Assembly: GCF_024345185.1 (NCBI RefSeq)
Contig: NZ_BROB01000012.1
Location: 1 to 64,000, forward strand
Origin: Levilactobacillus humaensis
GTDB taxonomy: Bacteria; Bacillota; Bacilli; Lactobacillales; Lactobacillaceae
DNA length: 64,000 nt
Direction of reading: 5' to 3'
Shown: positions 40,707 through 50,553 of the stretch, piece after piece
Position numbering within the stretch: the stretch's first letter is position 1
How the letters are laid out: every line of letters starts with the position of its first letter
Position numbers and translations under genes: made by a program
The notes under the pieces: model-generated
What the model was told of the DNA's origin: nothing
The model's database searches: none
The model's input: the letters and a program-made list of their open reading frames with translations, nothing else

Positions 40707-40971
40707 GTCAAAAGTGAGTAGACTAATTAAAAATAGCTAGGAACAAGTCAGTAGCGTTTGAGGGATTGTACAGAGAGCCGGGGTGCTGGAAGCCGGTCAG
40801 TCGTGAGACGTGAACGTAGCTTGCGAGCTGATGACCTGAACCAAAAGTAGGGTCATTCCGGAGCACTCTCCGTTAACAAAGAAGTTAAGTGGGGCATAAA
40901 CGCCCAATTTAGGTGGTACCGCGAAGAACTCTTCGTCCTAATTTTTAGGATGGAGAGCTTTTTTGCGTCAC
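40696..40971 (+). promoter_or_regulatory. Valine T-box leader of valS with promoter and terminator
   Basis: Promoter TTGATC (40696) -17- TAGACT (40719). The leader shows the T-box elements in order: AGTA box, AGAGAGCCGGGGTG distal stem, a specifier loop in which the codon GTA (40816-40818) follows GAAC, and the T-box AGGTGGTACCGCG (40911-40923). The variable base T fits a tRNA with discriminator A, as tRNA-Val has. A 13-bp terminator stem (about 40929-40959) with T6 follows. Uncharged tRNA-Val should stabilise the antiterminator and raise valS transcription. Confidence 0.93.
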
Positions 40972-41009
40972 CAACGCGTAGCTTAAGCACAAGAAAGGAA
41001 ATGATTATT

Positions 41010-43676
41010 ATGGCAGACAAACAAGTTGATATGCCAACCAAGTATGACCCAACCGCCGTCGAAGCCGGCCGTTACCAAGCTTGGCTTGATGAAGATGTTT
41101 TTAAACCTAGTGGGGATAAGAAAGCCAAGCCTTACTCGATCGTTTTACCACCACCAAATGTTACCGGGAAGCTGCATTTAGGCCATGCCTGGGACACGAC
41201 GTTACAAGATATGATCATCCGGCAGAAGCGGATGCAAGGCTTTGATACACTCTGGCTTCCAGGGATGGACCATGCCGGAATCGCCACGCAAGCCAAGGTG
41301 GAAGCCCGCTTACGTGAACAGGGCATTACCCGTTATGACCTCGGTCGGGAAAAGTTTGTCGACAAGGTTTGGGAATGGAAGGACGAATACGCCGCAACCA
41401 TCCACAAGCAATGGGCTAAGATGGGACTGTCCTTGGACTACTCCCGTGAACGGTTTACCTTGGATGATGGTTTATCTGACGCCGTTAAGAAGGTCTTCGT
41501 TAGCCTGTACAAGAAGGGCCTGATCTACCGGGGCGAATACATCATCAACTGGGACCCCCAAGCTCGGACTGCGCTTTCAGATATTGAAGTTATCCACAAG
41601 GATGACAAAGGTGCCTTTTACCATGTTAAATACCCATTTGCTAATCCAGATGATACGTTTAACGGCAAGCACTACATCGAAATTGCCACGACACGTCCTG
41701 AAACCATGATGGGGGACACGGCCGTGGCCGTTAACCCAGATGACGACCGTTACAAGGACTTAGTGGGCAAGAAGGTTATCTTGCCACTAGCTAACCGTGA
41801 GATTCCAATTATTGCCGACCAATACGTCGACATTAACTTTGGGACGGGGATGGTGAAGATTACGCCAGCCCACGACCCTAACGACTTCTTAGTTGGGAAT
41901 CGTCACAACCTCGAACGGATCAATACCATGAACGAAGACGCTTCGATGAACGATCGCGCCGGCAAGTACGCTGGCATGGACCGATTCGATGCCCGTAAGG
42001 CCATGGTTGCTGATCTGGACGACCAAGGGTTAATGATTAAGATTGACCCAATCGTCCATTCCGTTGGACATTCAGAACGGACCGGGGTTCAAGTCGAAGC
42101 CCGGCTCTCGACCCAATGGTTCGTCAAGATGAAGCCACTCGCTGAGGAAGCCCTTAAGAACCAAGAGGGCGACAATGCTGTTGATTTCGTTCCAGAACGT
42201 TTCGAAAGTACCTTCACCCAGTGGATGGAAAACGTTCATGACTGGGTTATCTCCCGTCAACTTTGGTGGGGACACCGGATTCCAGCCTGGTACAACAAGA
42301 AGACTGGTGAAGTCTACGTTAACGAAGAAGCCCCTAAGGACATTGAAAACTGGGAACAAGACCCTGACGTCTTAGATACCTGGTTCTCCAGTGCTCTGTG
42401 GCCATTCACGACGATGGGTTGGCCAAATGAAGACAGCGCTGATTTCAAACGCTACTTCCCAACCGACACGCTGGTTACCGGTTACGACATCATCTTCTTC
42501 TGGGTTTCTCGGATGATTTTCCAAAGTCTTGAATTTACGGGTAAGAAGCCATTCAAGCACGCCTTAATCCACGGGTTGATTCGGGCCGAAGACGGTCGCA
42601 AGATGAGTAAGTCCCTTGGTAACGGGATTGATCCAATGGACGTCATCGACAAGTATGGTGCCGATGCCTTGCGTTGGTTCCTGTCCACCGGTTCAACGGC
42701 GGGGCAAGACGTTCGGTTCAGTTATGACAAGATGGACTCCGCTTGGAACTTCATCAACAAGATCTGGAACGCCAGTCGATTCGTCATCATGAACTTGGGT
42801 GAAAACACCCAGCCAGTGGTTCCGGCAGCCGACAAGTGGGACCTGACCGACAAGTGGATTCTGAGCCGCTTGAACGACACGGTTAAGCACGTCACGGAAA
42901 TGTTCGACAAGTTCGACTTTGGTGAAGCTGGCCGTTCCCTGTACAACTTTATCTGGAACGACTTCTGTGATTGGTATATTGAAATGAGTAAGGAAGTCTT
43001 GAACGGCGACGATGAAGCCGCTAAGGCTACCAAGCAAGACCTATTGGCCTACGTCTTAGACCAAACCTTGCGTCTGCTCCAACCAATCATGCCATTCGTG
43101 ACCGAAGCTATCTGGCAAGCGATGCCACATGACGGCAAGTCCTTAGTGACCGCCGCCTACCCAGTGGATCACCCAGAATTTAGCAATGCCAAGGCCGAAA
43201 GCGACATGACCAGCCTGATCGACTTGATCAAGGCCGTTCGGAACATTCGTGCCGAAGCAAATGCCCCAATGTCCACGCCAATCGACTTGCAGGTTAAGAC
43301 CAGCAATGCCAACTTACAGAGTGTCTTCGAAGGCAACCGCGACTTCATCGACCGGTTTGTTCACCCGAAGGACTTTGAAATTGGCGCTGACCTGACCGCA
43401 CCTAAGTTATCCATGACGGCTGTGATTACGGATGCCGAGGTTTCCGTACCATTAGCTGAATTGGTTGACTTGAATGACGAGGCCGCACGTTTGGACAAGG
43501 AAGTGGCGAAGTTTACTGCCGAAGTTCAACGGGCAACCAAGAAGTTAGGCAACGAACGCTTCGTGGCTAACGCGCCAGAGGACGTGGTTAATGCCGAACG
43601 TGACAAGCAAGCTGACAACGAAAAGAAGTTAGCCGCTACGCAACAACGTTTAGCCGACATCAAGGCCCAACTTTAA
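41010..43676 (+). CDS. valS: Valyl-tRNA synthetase
   Basis: 888-residue class I synthetase. The HIGH-type motif LHLGHAW and KMSKSLGNG are present, the large CP1 editing domain lies between them, and the C-terminal coiled coil (about 820-888) is typical of ValRS. The ATG at 41010 (MADKQVD...) is chosen, about 9 bp after AAAGGA; the reading frame upstream runs into the T-box terminator. Controlled by the T-box leader directly upstream. Confidence 0.97.
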   Translation: MADKQVDMPTKYDPTAVEAGRYQAWLDEDVFKPSGDKKAKPYSIVLPPPNVTGKLHLGHAWDTTLQDMIIRQKRMQGFDTLWLPGMDHAGIATQAKVEARLREQGITRYDLGREKFVDKVWEWKDEYAATIHKQWAKMGLSLDYSRERFTLDDGLSDAVKKVFVSLYKKGLIYRGEYIINWDPQARTALSDIEVIHKDDKGAFYHVKYPFANPDDTFNGKHYIEIATTRPETMMGDTAVAVNPDDDRYKDLVGKKVILPLANREIPIIADQYVDINFGTGMVKITPAHDPNDFLVGNRHNLERINTMNEDASMNDRAGKYAGMDRFDARKAMVADLDDQGLMIKIDPIVHSVGHSERTGVQVEARLSTQWFVKMKPLAEEALKNQEGDNAVDFVPERFESTFTQWMENVHDWVISRQLWWGHRIPAWYNKKTGEVYVNEEAPKDIENWEQDPDVLDTWFSSALWPFTTMGWPNEDSADFKRYFPTDTLVTGYDIIFFWVSRMIFQSLEFTGKKPFKHALIHGLIRAEDGRKMSKSLGNGIDPMDVIDKYGADALRWFLSTGSTAGQDVRFSYDKMDSAWNFINKIWNASRFVIMNLGENTQPVVPAADKWDLTDKWILSRLNDTVKHVTEMFDKFDFGEAGRSLYNFIWNDFCDWYIEMSKEVLNGDDEAAKATKQDLLAYVLDQTLRLLQPIMPFVTEAIWQAMPHDGKSLVTAAYPVDHPEFSNAKAESDMTSLIDLIKAVRNIRAEANAPMSTPIDLQVKTSNANLQSVFEGNRDFIDRFVHPKDFEIGADLTAPKLSMTAVITDAEVSVPLAELVDLNDEAARLDKEVAKFTAEVQRATKKLGNERFVANAPEDVVNAERDKQADNEKKLAATQQRLADIKAQL

Positions 43677-43712
43677 ACCTAAATTAGTTGAGACTGAAAC
43701 TTGGTCTTAAGG

Positions 43713-43746
43713 AATCACTGTCTCCGTTGGGGGATGGTGATTTTTT
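43713..43746 (+). terminator. Terminator of valS
   Basis: AATCACTGTCTCC pairs with GGGGATGGTGATT (several G-U pairs), followed by T6. The next 187 bp contain an extended -10 (TGC-TACACT, 43893-43901) for folC and nothing else I recognise. Confidence 0.8.
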
Positions 43747-43933
43747 GTTTTCAGCCCATACTATTACTAACGAAAAATGACAGTGATTTGTCGCACGTTT
43801 GGCGAGAACCTTAAGCTTTCTTAAGAAGTTCGGCTGACTGGGCCGATTTCTAATCCGTGATGGGGCAATTGCGGCCCACTTCTTAAAAAATCTGCTACAC
43901 TAAGAAATAGTGATTTAGCGGGAGGTTTTCATT

Positions 43934-45253
43934 TTGGTAAAAACGTACGACGAAGCCTTGGCGTTCATCCACGGTCGAGATCGCTTCAAGAAGAAGCCGA
44001 CGCTCGATCGGATGCGGCAGTTCATGCACATCTTGGGTGATCCACAAGAAAAGTTGGATATGATTCACGTTGCCGGGACCAATGGTAAGGGGTCTACGGT
44101 GGCTTACTTACGAGATTTATTCATGGCCGAGGGCCAGACGGTGGGGACCTTTACCTCACCATTCATCACCCGCTTTAACGAACGGATTAGTACCGATGGC
44201 CAGCCAATTCCTGACGATGATCTGTTGGCAATGGTCAATCAGATTCAACCAGTCGTGGCCCAATTAGACCAGGAGTTAGGGGCCGAGGGACCCACCGAAT
44301 TCGAAATCGACACGGCCCTCATGTTCTGTTATTTTGCCAGTCATCCCGTGGATATCGTCATTGTCGAAGTCGGGCTGGGTGGTCTGTATGATTCGACAAA
44401 CATCATCACACCAGCCGTGTCGGTCATTACCACGATTGGCATGGATCACATGAAGATTTTGGGCGATACCATCCCCAAGATTGCCACGCAAAAGGCCGGA
44501 ATCATTAAGCCCGGTGTGCCAGTGGTCTGCGGTCGTTTAACGCCGGATGCCTTGGCGGTGATGGACGAGACGGCAACCCGCCAACACACCGATGTGCGGG
44601 CCCTCGGTCGCGACTTTACGGTTAAGAATCGACCAGAGGACGGGTGGGGTGAACGCTTTGATTACCACTGGGGTGATCGGCGCTGGCGCCACTTGGAGAT
44701 TGACCTATTGGGAGAGTATCAGATCGACAATGCGGCCACAGCTTTGACGGCCTTTACCACCTATCATCAGTTGCGGCACCTGCCGATGCGGTTGGTGGAT
44801 ATCCGGGAAGGTTTGCGGCACACCGCTTGGCCGGGGCGTTTCGAACGACTGAATGCAGAACCTCTGATTGCGATCGACGGGGCGCATAACGAGCCAGCGA
44901 TGCTTGAACTGGCGCACTTGTTGCGACAACACTTCAAGCAACATGATATTTACATTATCTTGGCGGTATTGGCGGATAAGCAGTATGAGAAGATGGTCCA
45001 GACGTTACTCACAGTGCCAAACGTGCACATCGTCGTGACGCAGTTCCAGGGGCCTGGGAAACGTTCTGCGGCCACGCCACAAGCATTAGAAGATGCCGTG
45101 GCCTCGCACAAACGGATTACGATGGCGCCAGATTGGCCGAGTGCCCTGAAGAAGGTCTTATCGAGCGTTTCCGCCGATGATTTGGTACTTTTGACGGGAT
45201 CGCTCTACTTTATTTCGGAGGTTCGGCACTATTTTAAGGATACCGACGAATAA
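43934..45253 (+). CDS. folC: Folylpolyglutamate synthase / dihydrofolate synthase
   Basis: 439-residue Mur-ligase-like enzyme that adds glutamates to folates, retaining them in the cell. The P-loop AGTNGKGSTV is near residue 45, the conserved EVGLGGLYDSTN near 145, and the C-terminal domain has DGAHNEPA. TTG start, about 8 bp after GGGAGG. The order valS-folC is conserved in Bacillus and lactobacilli. Whether it also has dihydrofolate synthase activity cannot be read from the sequence. Confidence 0.95.
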   Translation: MVKTYDEALAFIHGRDRFKKKPTLDRMRQFMHILGDPQEKLDMIHVAGTNGKGSTVAYLRDLFMAEGQTVGTFTSPFITRFNERISTDGQPIPDDDLLAMVNQIQPVVAQLDQELGAEGPTEFEIDTALMFCYFASHPVDIVIVEVGLGGLYDSTNIITPAVSVITTIGMDHMKILGDTIPKIATQKAGIIKPGVPVVCGRLTPDALAVMDETATRQHTDVRALGRDFTVKNRPEDGWGERFDYHWGDRRWRHLEIDLLGEYQIDNAATALTAFTTYHQLRHLPMRLVDIREGLRHTAWPGRFERLNAEPLIAIDGAHNEPAMLELAHLLRQHFKQHDIYIILAVLADKQYEKMVQTLLTVPNVHIVVTQFQGPGKRSAATPQALEDAVASHKRITMAPDWPSALKKVLSSVSADDLVLLTGSLYFISEVRHYFKDTDE

Positions 45254-45296
45254 GCTGGCTCGCTTTACGGAGTTACCCGTAAGGAGCTGAGGCGAT

Positions 45297-45962
45297 ATGC
45301 GGCAAGAACAGGTAACGAGTCAAAATGAACGGCAACTATTGGGACGCGTGATGCGTCATTTAGGATTAGTGGAGACCAGCGAGGTTGAGCGGTTCTTCCG
45401 TTACTTTCATAGCCTCGCCAATCTACGATATGCGAGTCGCCAACAGTGTCAACAGTACGTGGCGGGTTTACCGCGTCGCCGGGCCCTTTTGACGGCGATT
45501 GATCTGGGGCGGTGGGTGCAACGCGCACCACGACCGCTCCTGGGAGAGGTTCTGGCGAGTGGTCAGATGGGGCAACGCTTAATGGCTGACCTGCGTTACC
45601 TGCCGCAGGAGCGAGTCGAGGTGTTCGTGCTCGATGCCAAGCATCGCATTCTAGAGCGGCAGACGGTCTTTCAGGGAACCCTGACCAGTTGTCCCGTTCA
45701 TCCCCGGGAGATCTTTCAACTCGCGGTAATGAGTGGGGCGGCCGGTGTGATCATCGCCCACAACCATCCAAGTGGCTCGGCTGAGCCATCGCCGAACGAT
45801 CTGGCCTTTATGCATCGCTTAGCGGCGTGTGGTGAACTGATGGGAATCCCGGTTCTAGACGGCTTTGTCGTCGGCCTGCAAGCCTACTTCAGCCTCCGTG
45901 AGGCCGGGATCTTGCCACTGTCACCTGCGTCGAATAAGACAGAACGTTTAAAATCTGATTAA
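45297..45962 (+). CDS. radC: RadC/JAB domain protein
   Basis: 221-residue protein with the C-terminal JAB/MPN domain carrying the metal motif HNHPSG...D (near residues 160-172) plus the upstream conserved Glu. The N-terminal helix-hairpin-helix half is diverged. The old link of RadC to DNA repair is not well supported; the biochemical role is unknown. Its place between folC and mreB is the usual one in Firmicutes. Confidence 0.9.
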   Translation: MRQEQVTSQNERQLLGRVMRHLGLVETSEVERFFRYFHSLANLRYASRQQCQQYVAGLPRRRALLTAIDLGRWVQRAPRPLLGEVLASGQMGQRLMADLRYLPQERVEVFVLDAKHRILERQTVFQGTLTSCPVHPREIFQLAVMSGAAGVIIAHNHPSGSAEPSPNDLAFMHRLAACGELMGIPVLDGFVVGLQAYFSLREAGILPLSPASNKTERLKSD

Positions 45963-46020
45963 AATCAGTTTTACCTATTTCTTTCTCGTTAAAAGTTCGG
46001 TATTCTTGTCAGTGACGACG

Positions 46021-46049
46021 TGTTCTCACGTAGATAGGTATGTTATAAT
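46021..46049 (+). promoter_or_regulatory. Promoter of the mreBCD-minCD operon
   Basis: TGTTCT (46021-46026), 17-bp spacer, TGT-TATAAT extended -10 (46041-46049). The TATGTTATAAT core is identical to that of the mbl promoter. Confidence 0.7.
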
Positions 46050-46113
46050 ACGTCTATCAATGAATAAGACAAATAACTAAAAAATTTTGTTGACAATGAA
46101 GGGATGAAACACT

Positions 46114-47118
46114 GTGTTCGGATTAGGAACGAAAAATATTGGAATCGATCTTGGTACCGCCAATACGATTGTTTACGTTGACGGTAAAGGAATCGTTCTA
46201 CGCGAACCTTCTGTTGTCGCCAAGAACACAAAGTCTGGGGAAATTGTGTCCGTTGGTGAAGATGCTCGTGCAATGATCGGCCGTACGCCGGCAAGTATTG
46301 TTGCCATTCGGCCAATGAAAGACGGGGTTATCGCAGATTACGATACGACCGTTGCCATGATGAAGTACTTCATCGAAAAGACTTTGGGCCGTTCAAACGG
46401 CAAACCTTATGTTATGGTTTGTGTGCCAAGTGGTGTCACAGAAGTTGAAAAGCGAGCAGTCATCGACGCCACTCGGGTTGCCGGTGCGCGTGACGCTTAC
46501 GTTATCGAAGAACCATTTGCTGCAGCGATCGGTGCCGGGTTACCCGTCATGGACCCAACTGGTAGCATGGTTGTCGACATGGGTGGTGGGACCACAGACG
46601 TTGCCACTATTTCATTAGGTGGGATTGTCTCAAGCCGCTCCATTCGAGTTGCCGGTGACAAGCTGGACGAAGCCATTGCGACTTACGTTCGGTCGAACTT
46701 CAATCTCTTGATTGGGGAACGGACTGCCGAAAAATTGAAGATGGATATTGGATCAGCTTCAGTCGAAGCTGCTGAAAAGATGGATGGATCCACAATTCGT
46801 GGACGTGACCTGGTTACCGGGTTGCCTAAGGCTGTTGAAGTTTCAGCTGTTGACGTGGCCAAGGCCATTCAAGAACCCGTTCAAGACGTCATCACCGCAA
46901 TCAAGGAAACGTTGGAAGAAACGTCTCCTGAAATTGCTGCCGACGTGATTGACCATGGGATCGTCTTAACCGGTGGTGGGGCTTTACTGCAAAACTTATC
47001 AGAAGTTATTGCGGATGCCACCAAGGTACCCGTTTCGATTGCCAACGATCCTTTGGATTGTGTGGCTGCCGGAACCGGTGAATCATTAAAGAGTATCGAT
47101 GTCATGAAGAAGAAATAG
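46114..47118 (+). CDS. mreB: Cell-shape actin homologue MreB
   Basis: 334-residue actin-like ATPase. [25 protein letters not shown] and LTGGGALLQ are the three nucleotide-binding segments. The N-terminal MFGLGTKN can form the short amphipathic membrane-binding stretch. GTG start after GAAGGGATG. Adjacent to mreC and mreD, so this is the MreB proper, in contrast to Mbl at 18022. Filaments guide RodA-PBP complexes during elongation. Confidence 0.96.
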   Translation: MFGLGTKNIGIDLGTANTIVYVDGKGIVLREPSVVAKNTKSGEIVSVGEDARAMIGRTPASIVAIRPMKDGVIADYDTTVAMMKYFIEKTLGRSNGKPYVMVCVPSGVTEVEKRAVIDATRVAGARDAYVIEEPFAAAIGAGLPVMDPTGSMVVDMGGGTTDVATISLGGIVSSRSIRVAGDKLDEAIATYVRSNFNLLIGERTAEKLKMDIGSASVEAAEKMDGSTIRGRDLVTGLPKAVEVSAVDVAKAIQEPVQDVITAIKETLEETSPEIAADVIDHGIVLTGGGALLQNLSEVIADATKVPVSIANDPLDCVAAGTGESLKSIDVMKKK

Positions 47119-47123
47119 GGACT

Positions 47124-47152
47124 AGCGGGAAGGCAGCTTCCCGCTTCTTTAT
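47124..47152 (+). terminator. Attenuating hairpin between mreB and mreC
   Basis: AGCGGGAAG pairs with CTTCCCGCT, followed by TCTTTATT. The T run is interrupted, so partial read-through to mreC is likely. Confidence 0.65.
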
Positions 47153-47203
47153 TGTGACGCTAGAGTGTTTCGACACAGCTGGCGAACAAGATGGAGGTCA
47201 AAC

Positions 47204-48055
47204 ATGCAGAAATTTTCTTTCAATCGGCGACTGGTGATCATCATCGTCTGCCTGATTGTTAGCTTTGCTTTGATGACGGTGTCCGTGGTGATTCGTAACA
47301 AGCGGTCTACGCCACCTTTAATTCAACAGTTCGGTAACGATATTGTTGGTTTAGCGGACCGGGTAGTGGCCCTCCCTGCCAATGGCTTAAGTGGTTCAGT
47401 TAGCTCCGTTTCGGAGCTGTTGAACACGTATCAAGAAAACCAACAGTTGAAGAAGCAGGTGAGTGAACTCGCCCAGACCAAGGTGCGGGATCAAACCTTA
47501 GCTAAAGAAAACAAACAATTGAAACAACAGGTTAAGCTAAATGATTCGTTGACGGACTACACCGCCATTTCGGCCGCCGTTATTACGCGGACGCCATCAT
47601 CTTGGCAAAACCAAGTGGTCATTAACAAGGGCTCGTCAGCTGGCGTGCAGAAGAACATGCCAGTCATGTCCGGATCTGGTCTGATTGGCCGGGTTGCCGA
47701 GGTGAACAAGACGAATTCTAAGGTTGAATTGATTACGGATAATAATGATTCCGCTAACCGATTTGCCGTTCAGATTACCACGAAGTCTGGGACCACGGTT
47801 AACGGGGTTCTGAGTGGTTACAAGTCCGCAACCGGACAGATTACGATGAATAACATCACCACCAAAGCCAAGATTCACAAGGGCGACAAGGTCGTTACGA
47901 GTGGGCTTGGTGGCGTGACGCCTAAGGGCCTGTATGTCGGAAAAGTTGCCGAAACTGGCGGCGACGACTACGGGTTGTCAACGAAGCTATACATCACGCC
48001 AGCGACCGATCTGACCGACTTAAACATCGTCACAGTCGCTGTTACGAAGCAGTAG
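47204..48055 (+). CDS. mreC: Cell-shape protein MreC
   Basis: 283-residue bitopic membrane protein: one N-terminal helix (about 10-30), a coiled coil (about 68-110) and the paired beta-barrels of MreC outside the membrane. It links the cytoplasmic MreB with wall synthases. The ATG at 47204 lies 5 bp after ATGGAGGTC; the upstream frame is not used. Between mreB and mreD. Confidence 0.95.
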   Translation: MQKFSFNRRLVIIIVCLIVSFALMTVSVVIRNKRSTPPLIQQFGNDIVGLADRVVALPANGLSGSVSSVSELLNTYQENQQLKKQVSELAQTKVRDQTLAKENKQLKQQVKLNDSLTDYTAISAAVITRTPSSWQNQVVINKGSSAGVQKNMPVMSGSGLIGRVAEVNKTNSKVELITDNNDSANRFAVQITTKSGTTVNGVLSGYKSATGQITMNNITTKAKIHKGDKVVTSGLGGVTPKGLYVGKVAETGGDDYGLSTKLYITPATDLTDLNIVTVAVTKQ

Positions 48056-48067
48056 GGGGGCTAAGAC

Positions 48068-48589
48068 GTGTATCGATTATCAAAGTTACGTTTTGGTTTT
48101 CCCATTGGCTTATTGATTATGCTGCTGCTAGACGGCAGTTTGAGTCATATTTTCAGTAGCCAAATGTTTAATTACCCCACGGTCATGGTGAGCCACCTGG
48201 TCGTGTTATGGTTAGTCACGGCCGTCCTCTACGAGGAGAATGTGACGATGCCATTGGGTCGCTGGGCCATTGTGGCCGGGGCCATCTTTGATCTGTACTA
48301 CACGGGGATTTTTGGGATTTACATTTTTATCTTTCCCTTAATCGTGTATGTGACGCGGATTATGGTGACCTACATTAGTCCCAACTTTCTGAGTGGACTA
48401 TTAATTTACTTTATTGATATTACTTTAGTTGAGGGGCTAGGATTTTTGGCTAGTCGTGTGGTGCATATGACCGTTATCTCTGGGAGTTCATTTCTGGTGA
48501 ATACCTTAGGTCCCACACTGGCTCTGAATCTCGCGTTGTATGTCATCTTATATTTCCCGATTCGTTGGGTGTATAATTGGTTAAATTAG
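48068..48589 (+). CDS. mreD: Cell-shape protein MreD
   Basis: 173-residue integral membrane protein with five to six helices and almost no soluble part, the usual MreD pattern (FDLYYTGIFGIYIFIFP is characteristic). GTG start after AGGGGGG. Partner of MreC in the elongation complex. Confidence 0.93.
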   Translation: MYRLSKLRFGFPIGLLIMLLLDGSLSHIFSSQMFNYPTVMVSHLVVLWLVTAVLYEENVTMPLGRWAIVAGAIFDLYYTGIFGIYIFIFPLIVYVTRIMVTYISPNFLSGLLIYFIDITLVEGLGFLASRVVHMTVISGSSFLVNTLGPTLALNLALYVILYFPIRWVYNWLN

Positions 48590-48607
48590 GTGAAGGGAAC
48601 GAACGCT

Positions 48608-49279
48608 ATGCAAGCTGCCGTATTACGGGGAACGCAAAACGGCTATGATCTGGTGCTGAAGCAGTCAGCCAGTTTTGAACAGATTCTGGTTGATCTGAAG
48701 GCATTGCTGGAGAAACTCAAGACCGATCCCAAGGCATTGGAGACGACCAAAGTGTCGTTGGATGTGCTGACTGAGGATCGTCTCTTGACGGCCGATGAAA
48801 AAGCTCAAATTGAAGAAATGGTGGGGAATTACCCACGCTTTGAAATCCACAAGATTGCGGCTAACGTGATCACCGTTGACGATGCCATTCAACTCCGCGA
48901 ACGTGAGAACGTTCATCTGTTGAGTAAGGTTATTCGTAACGGACAAGAGGTCGTCATGCAAGGGGATGTTCTCTTCCTGGGAACGATCCACGAGGGTGGC
49001 AAGCTCCGGACGACGGGCAATATCTTTTCGATGGGCGACGTGAGCGGCATCTTGCAAGCCGGCTATCCCGATGATGAATCCAAGCTGATTATGGGAAATC
49101 TTCATAGTGCCCAACAGGTTCGTATTGCCGAACAGTTTGACATTATCGAATCGGAACAACTGGCCGATTCTCGTCAAACGATCGCGTATGTGAACGATCT
49201 TCATGTGTTGTCATACGGTAAGCTGGCACAACTAAAGAAGATTAATCCGAAGTTATATAACCAGATTGGAGGAATTTAG
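48608..49279 (+). CDS. minC: Septum-site inhibitor MinC
   Basis: 223-residue FtsZ-assembly inhibitor. The N-terminal domain (about 1-105) precedes a C-terminal right-handed beta-helix (TIHEGGKLRTTGNIFSMGDV) that binds MinD. The ATG at 48608 is preferred over the GTG at 48590, which has no room for a ribosome site. It directly precedes minD. No minE is present; in Firmicutes DivIVA supplies polar positioning. Confidence 0.94.
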   Translation: MQAAVLRGTQNGYDLVLKQSASFEQILVDLKALLEKLKTDPKALETTKVSLDVLTEDRLLTADEKAQIEEMVGNYPRFEIHKIAANVITVDDAIQLRERENVHLLSKVIRNGQEVVMQGDVLFLGTIHEGGKLRTTGNIFSMGDVSGILQAGYPDDESKLIMGNLHSAQQVRIAEQFDIIESEQLADSRQTIAYVNDLHVLSYGKLAQLKKINPKLYNQIGGI

Positions 49280-49281
49280 TT

Positions 49282-50088
49282 ATGGGAAAAGCAATTGTCA
49301 TCACCTCTGGTAAAGGTGGGGTTGGTAAGACGACCACCAGTGCCAATATCGGAACGGCGTTAGCCTTAATGGGCAAACGGGTGTGTCTGATGGATCTGGA
49401 TATCGGTCTGCGAAACTTGGACGTGGTCTTAGGTCTCGATAACCGCATTATTTATGATATCGTTGACGTCGCTGAAGGTCGGGCTAAGCTCCCCCAAGCG
49501 TTGGTCAAGGACAAGCGGTTTGACGACAAGCTCTACCTATTACCAGCCGCTCAAAACACCGACAAGAGTGCCTTACAACCGGAACAAGTTAAGGAAATCG
49601 TCGATGAATTGAAACCAGAATACGACTATGTTCTGATCGACTGTCCAGCCGGAATTGAACAAGGCTTCATGAACGCCGTTGCTGGTGCCGATGCCGCTAT
49701 TGTGGTGACGACGCCAGAAATTTCCGCCGTTCGGGATGCCGATCGGGTCGTTGGTCTGTTGGAACAACATCCACTGACCGAAGCCCCACGGCTGTTAATC
49801 AACCGGATTCGCCGGAACATGATGCAGGACGGGTCCATGATGGATATCGATGAGATTACCCATCATCTGGGTATCGAACTACTCGGGATCATCTTTGATG
49901 ATGACGCCGTGATCACGACGTCTAACCAAGGGGAACCCATCGTCATGCAAACCGATAATCCCGCTTCTCAAGGGTACCGGAATGTTGCGCGGCGCCTTGA
50001 GGGTGAAACGGTGCCATTGATGAAGATTGAAGCCGAAGCCCCAACTGGGTTCTGGCACAAGGTCAGTGGCTGGTTCCATCGCGGGTAG
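49282..50088 (+). CDS. minD: Septum-site ATPase MinD
   Basis: 268-residue ParA/MinD-type ATPase. The deviant Walker A SGKGGVGKTT is at the N-terminus (residues 9-18), and the C-terminus ends in an amphipathic, tryptophan-containing helix (FWHKVSGWFHRG) for membrane binding. It recruits MinC to the membrane to block polar division. It starts 2 bp after the minC stop, with GGAGGAA inside the end of minC. Confidence 0.97.
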   Translation: MGKAIVITSGKGGVGKTTTSANIGTALALMGKRVCLMDLDIGLRNLDVVLGLDNRIIYDIVDVAEGRAKLPQALVKDKRFDDKLYLLPAAQNTDKSALQPEQVKEIVDELKPEYDYVLIDCPAGIEQGFMNAVAGADAAIVVTTPEISAVRDADRVVGLLEQHPLTEAPRLLINRIRRNMMQDGSMMDIDEITHHLGIELLGIIFDDDAVITTSNQGEPIVMQTDNPASQGYRNVARRLEGETVPLMKIEAEAPTGFWHKVSGWFHRG

Positions 50089-50121
50089 CGTTGTAACCGA
50101 CGGCTAAATTTTCAATAAAGC

Positions 50122-50532
50122 TTGACGGCGATTGAAAAAGATCGTAGTATGTTGTCAATGAATCAATAACGTTGAACAGAAGAGTAGGTCACCAAAGTCT
50201 CAACAGAAAGCCCGGTCGATGGAAACGGGTGTCCTTGGTTAACCGAAACACATCTGTGAGTTGGTCGTCTGAATCTAGTAGGACGACCCGGGGTAGCCCG
50301 TTATCGCTGGAGTTGCTAGCAACTCGCTGAGGTTAGACCAGTGATGGTTTAACAAACAGAGGTGGAACCACGATGTGATCGTCCTCTTAGGTCTACGGAC
50401 CTAAGGGGACTTTTTTATTTTTGTGGCAGCGGGCAACTCCCTGAGTCGGTGTGGCGTGAGCCCATCGAGCACATGAGGTGGAACCGCGGTCGAACGCCCT
50501 CTTGAGAGTTGATCTCAAGAGGGCGTTTTTTA
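50122..50532 (+). promoter_or_regulatory. Partially duplicated T-box leader of the amino-acid ABC transporter
   Basis: Promoter TTGACG (50122) -17- TAGTAT (50145). One stem I: AGTA box, distal GGTCGATGGAAAC segment, and a specifier loop in which CAC (50249-50251, His) follows GAAA, in the same register as the valS GAAC-GTA. Two T-box/terminator modules follow: T-box at 50358-50373 with terminator 50381-50417, and T-box at 50474-50489 with terminator 50493-50532. The second module lacks a stem I of its own. Both T-boxes read TGGA, which predicts a tRNA with discriminator U, whereas bacterial tRNA-His normally has C, so the amino acid is uncertain. Confidence 0.9.
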
Positions 50533-50553
50533 GTTGAAGAGAGGATGATTGCC

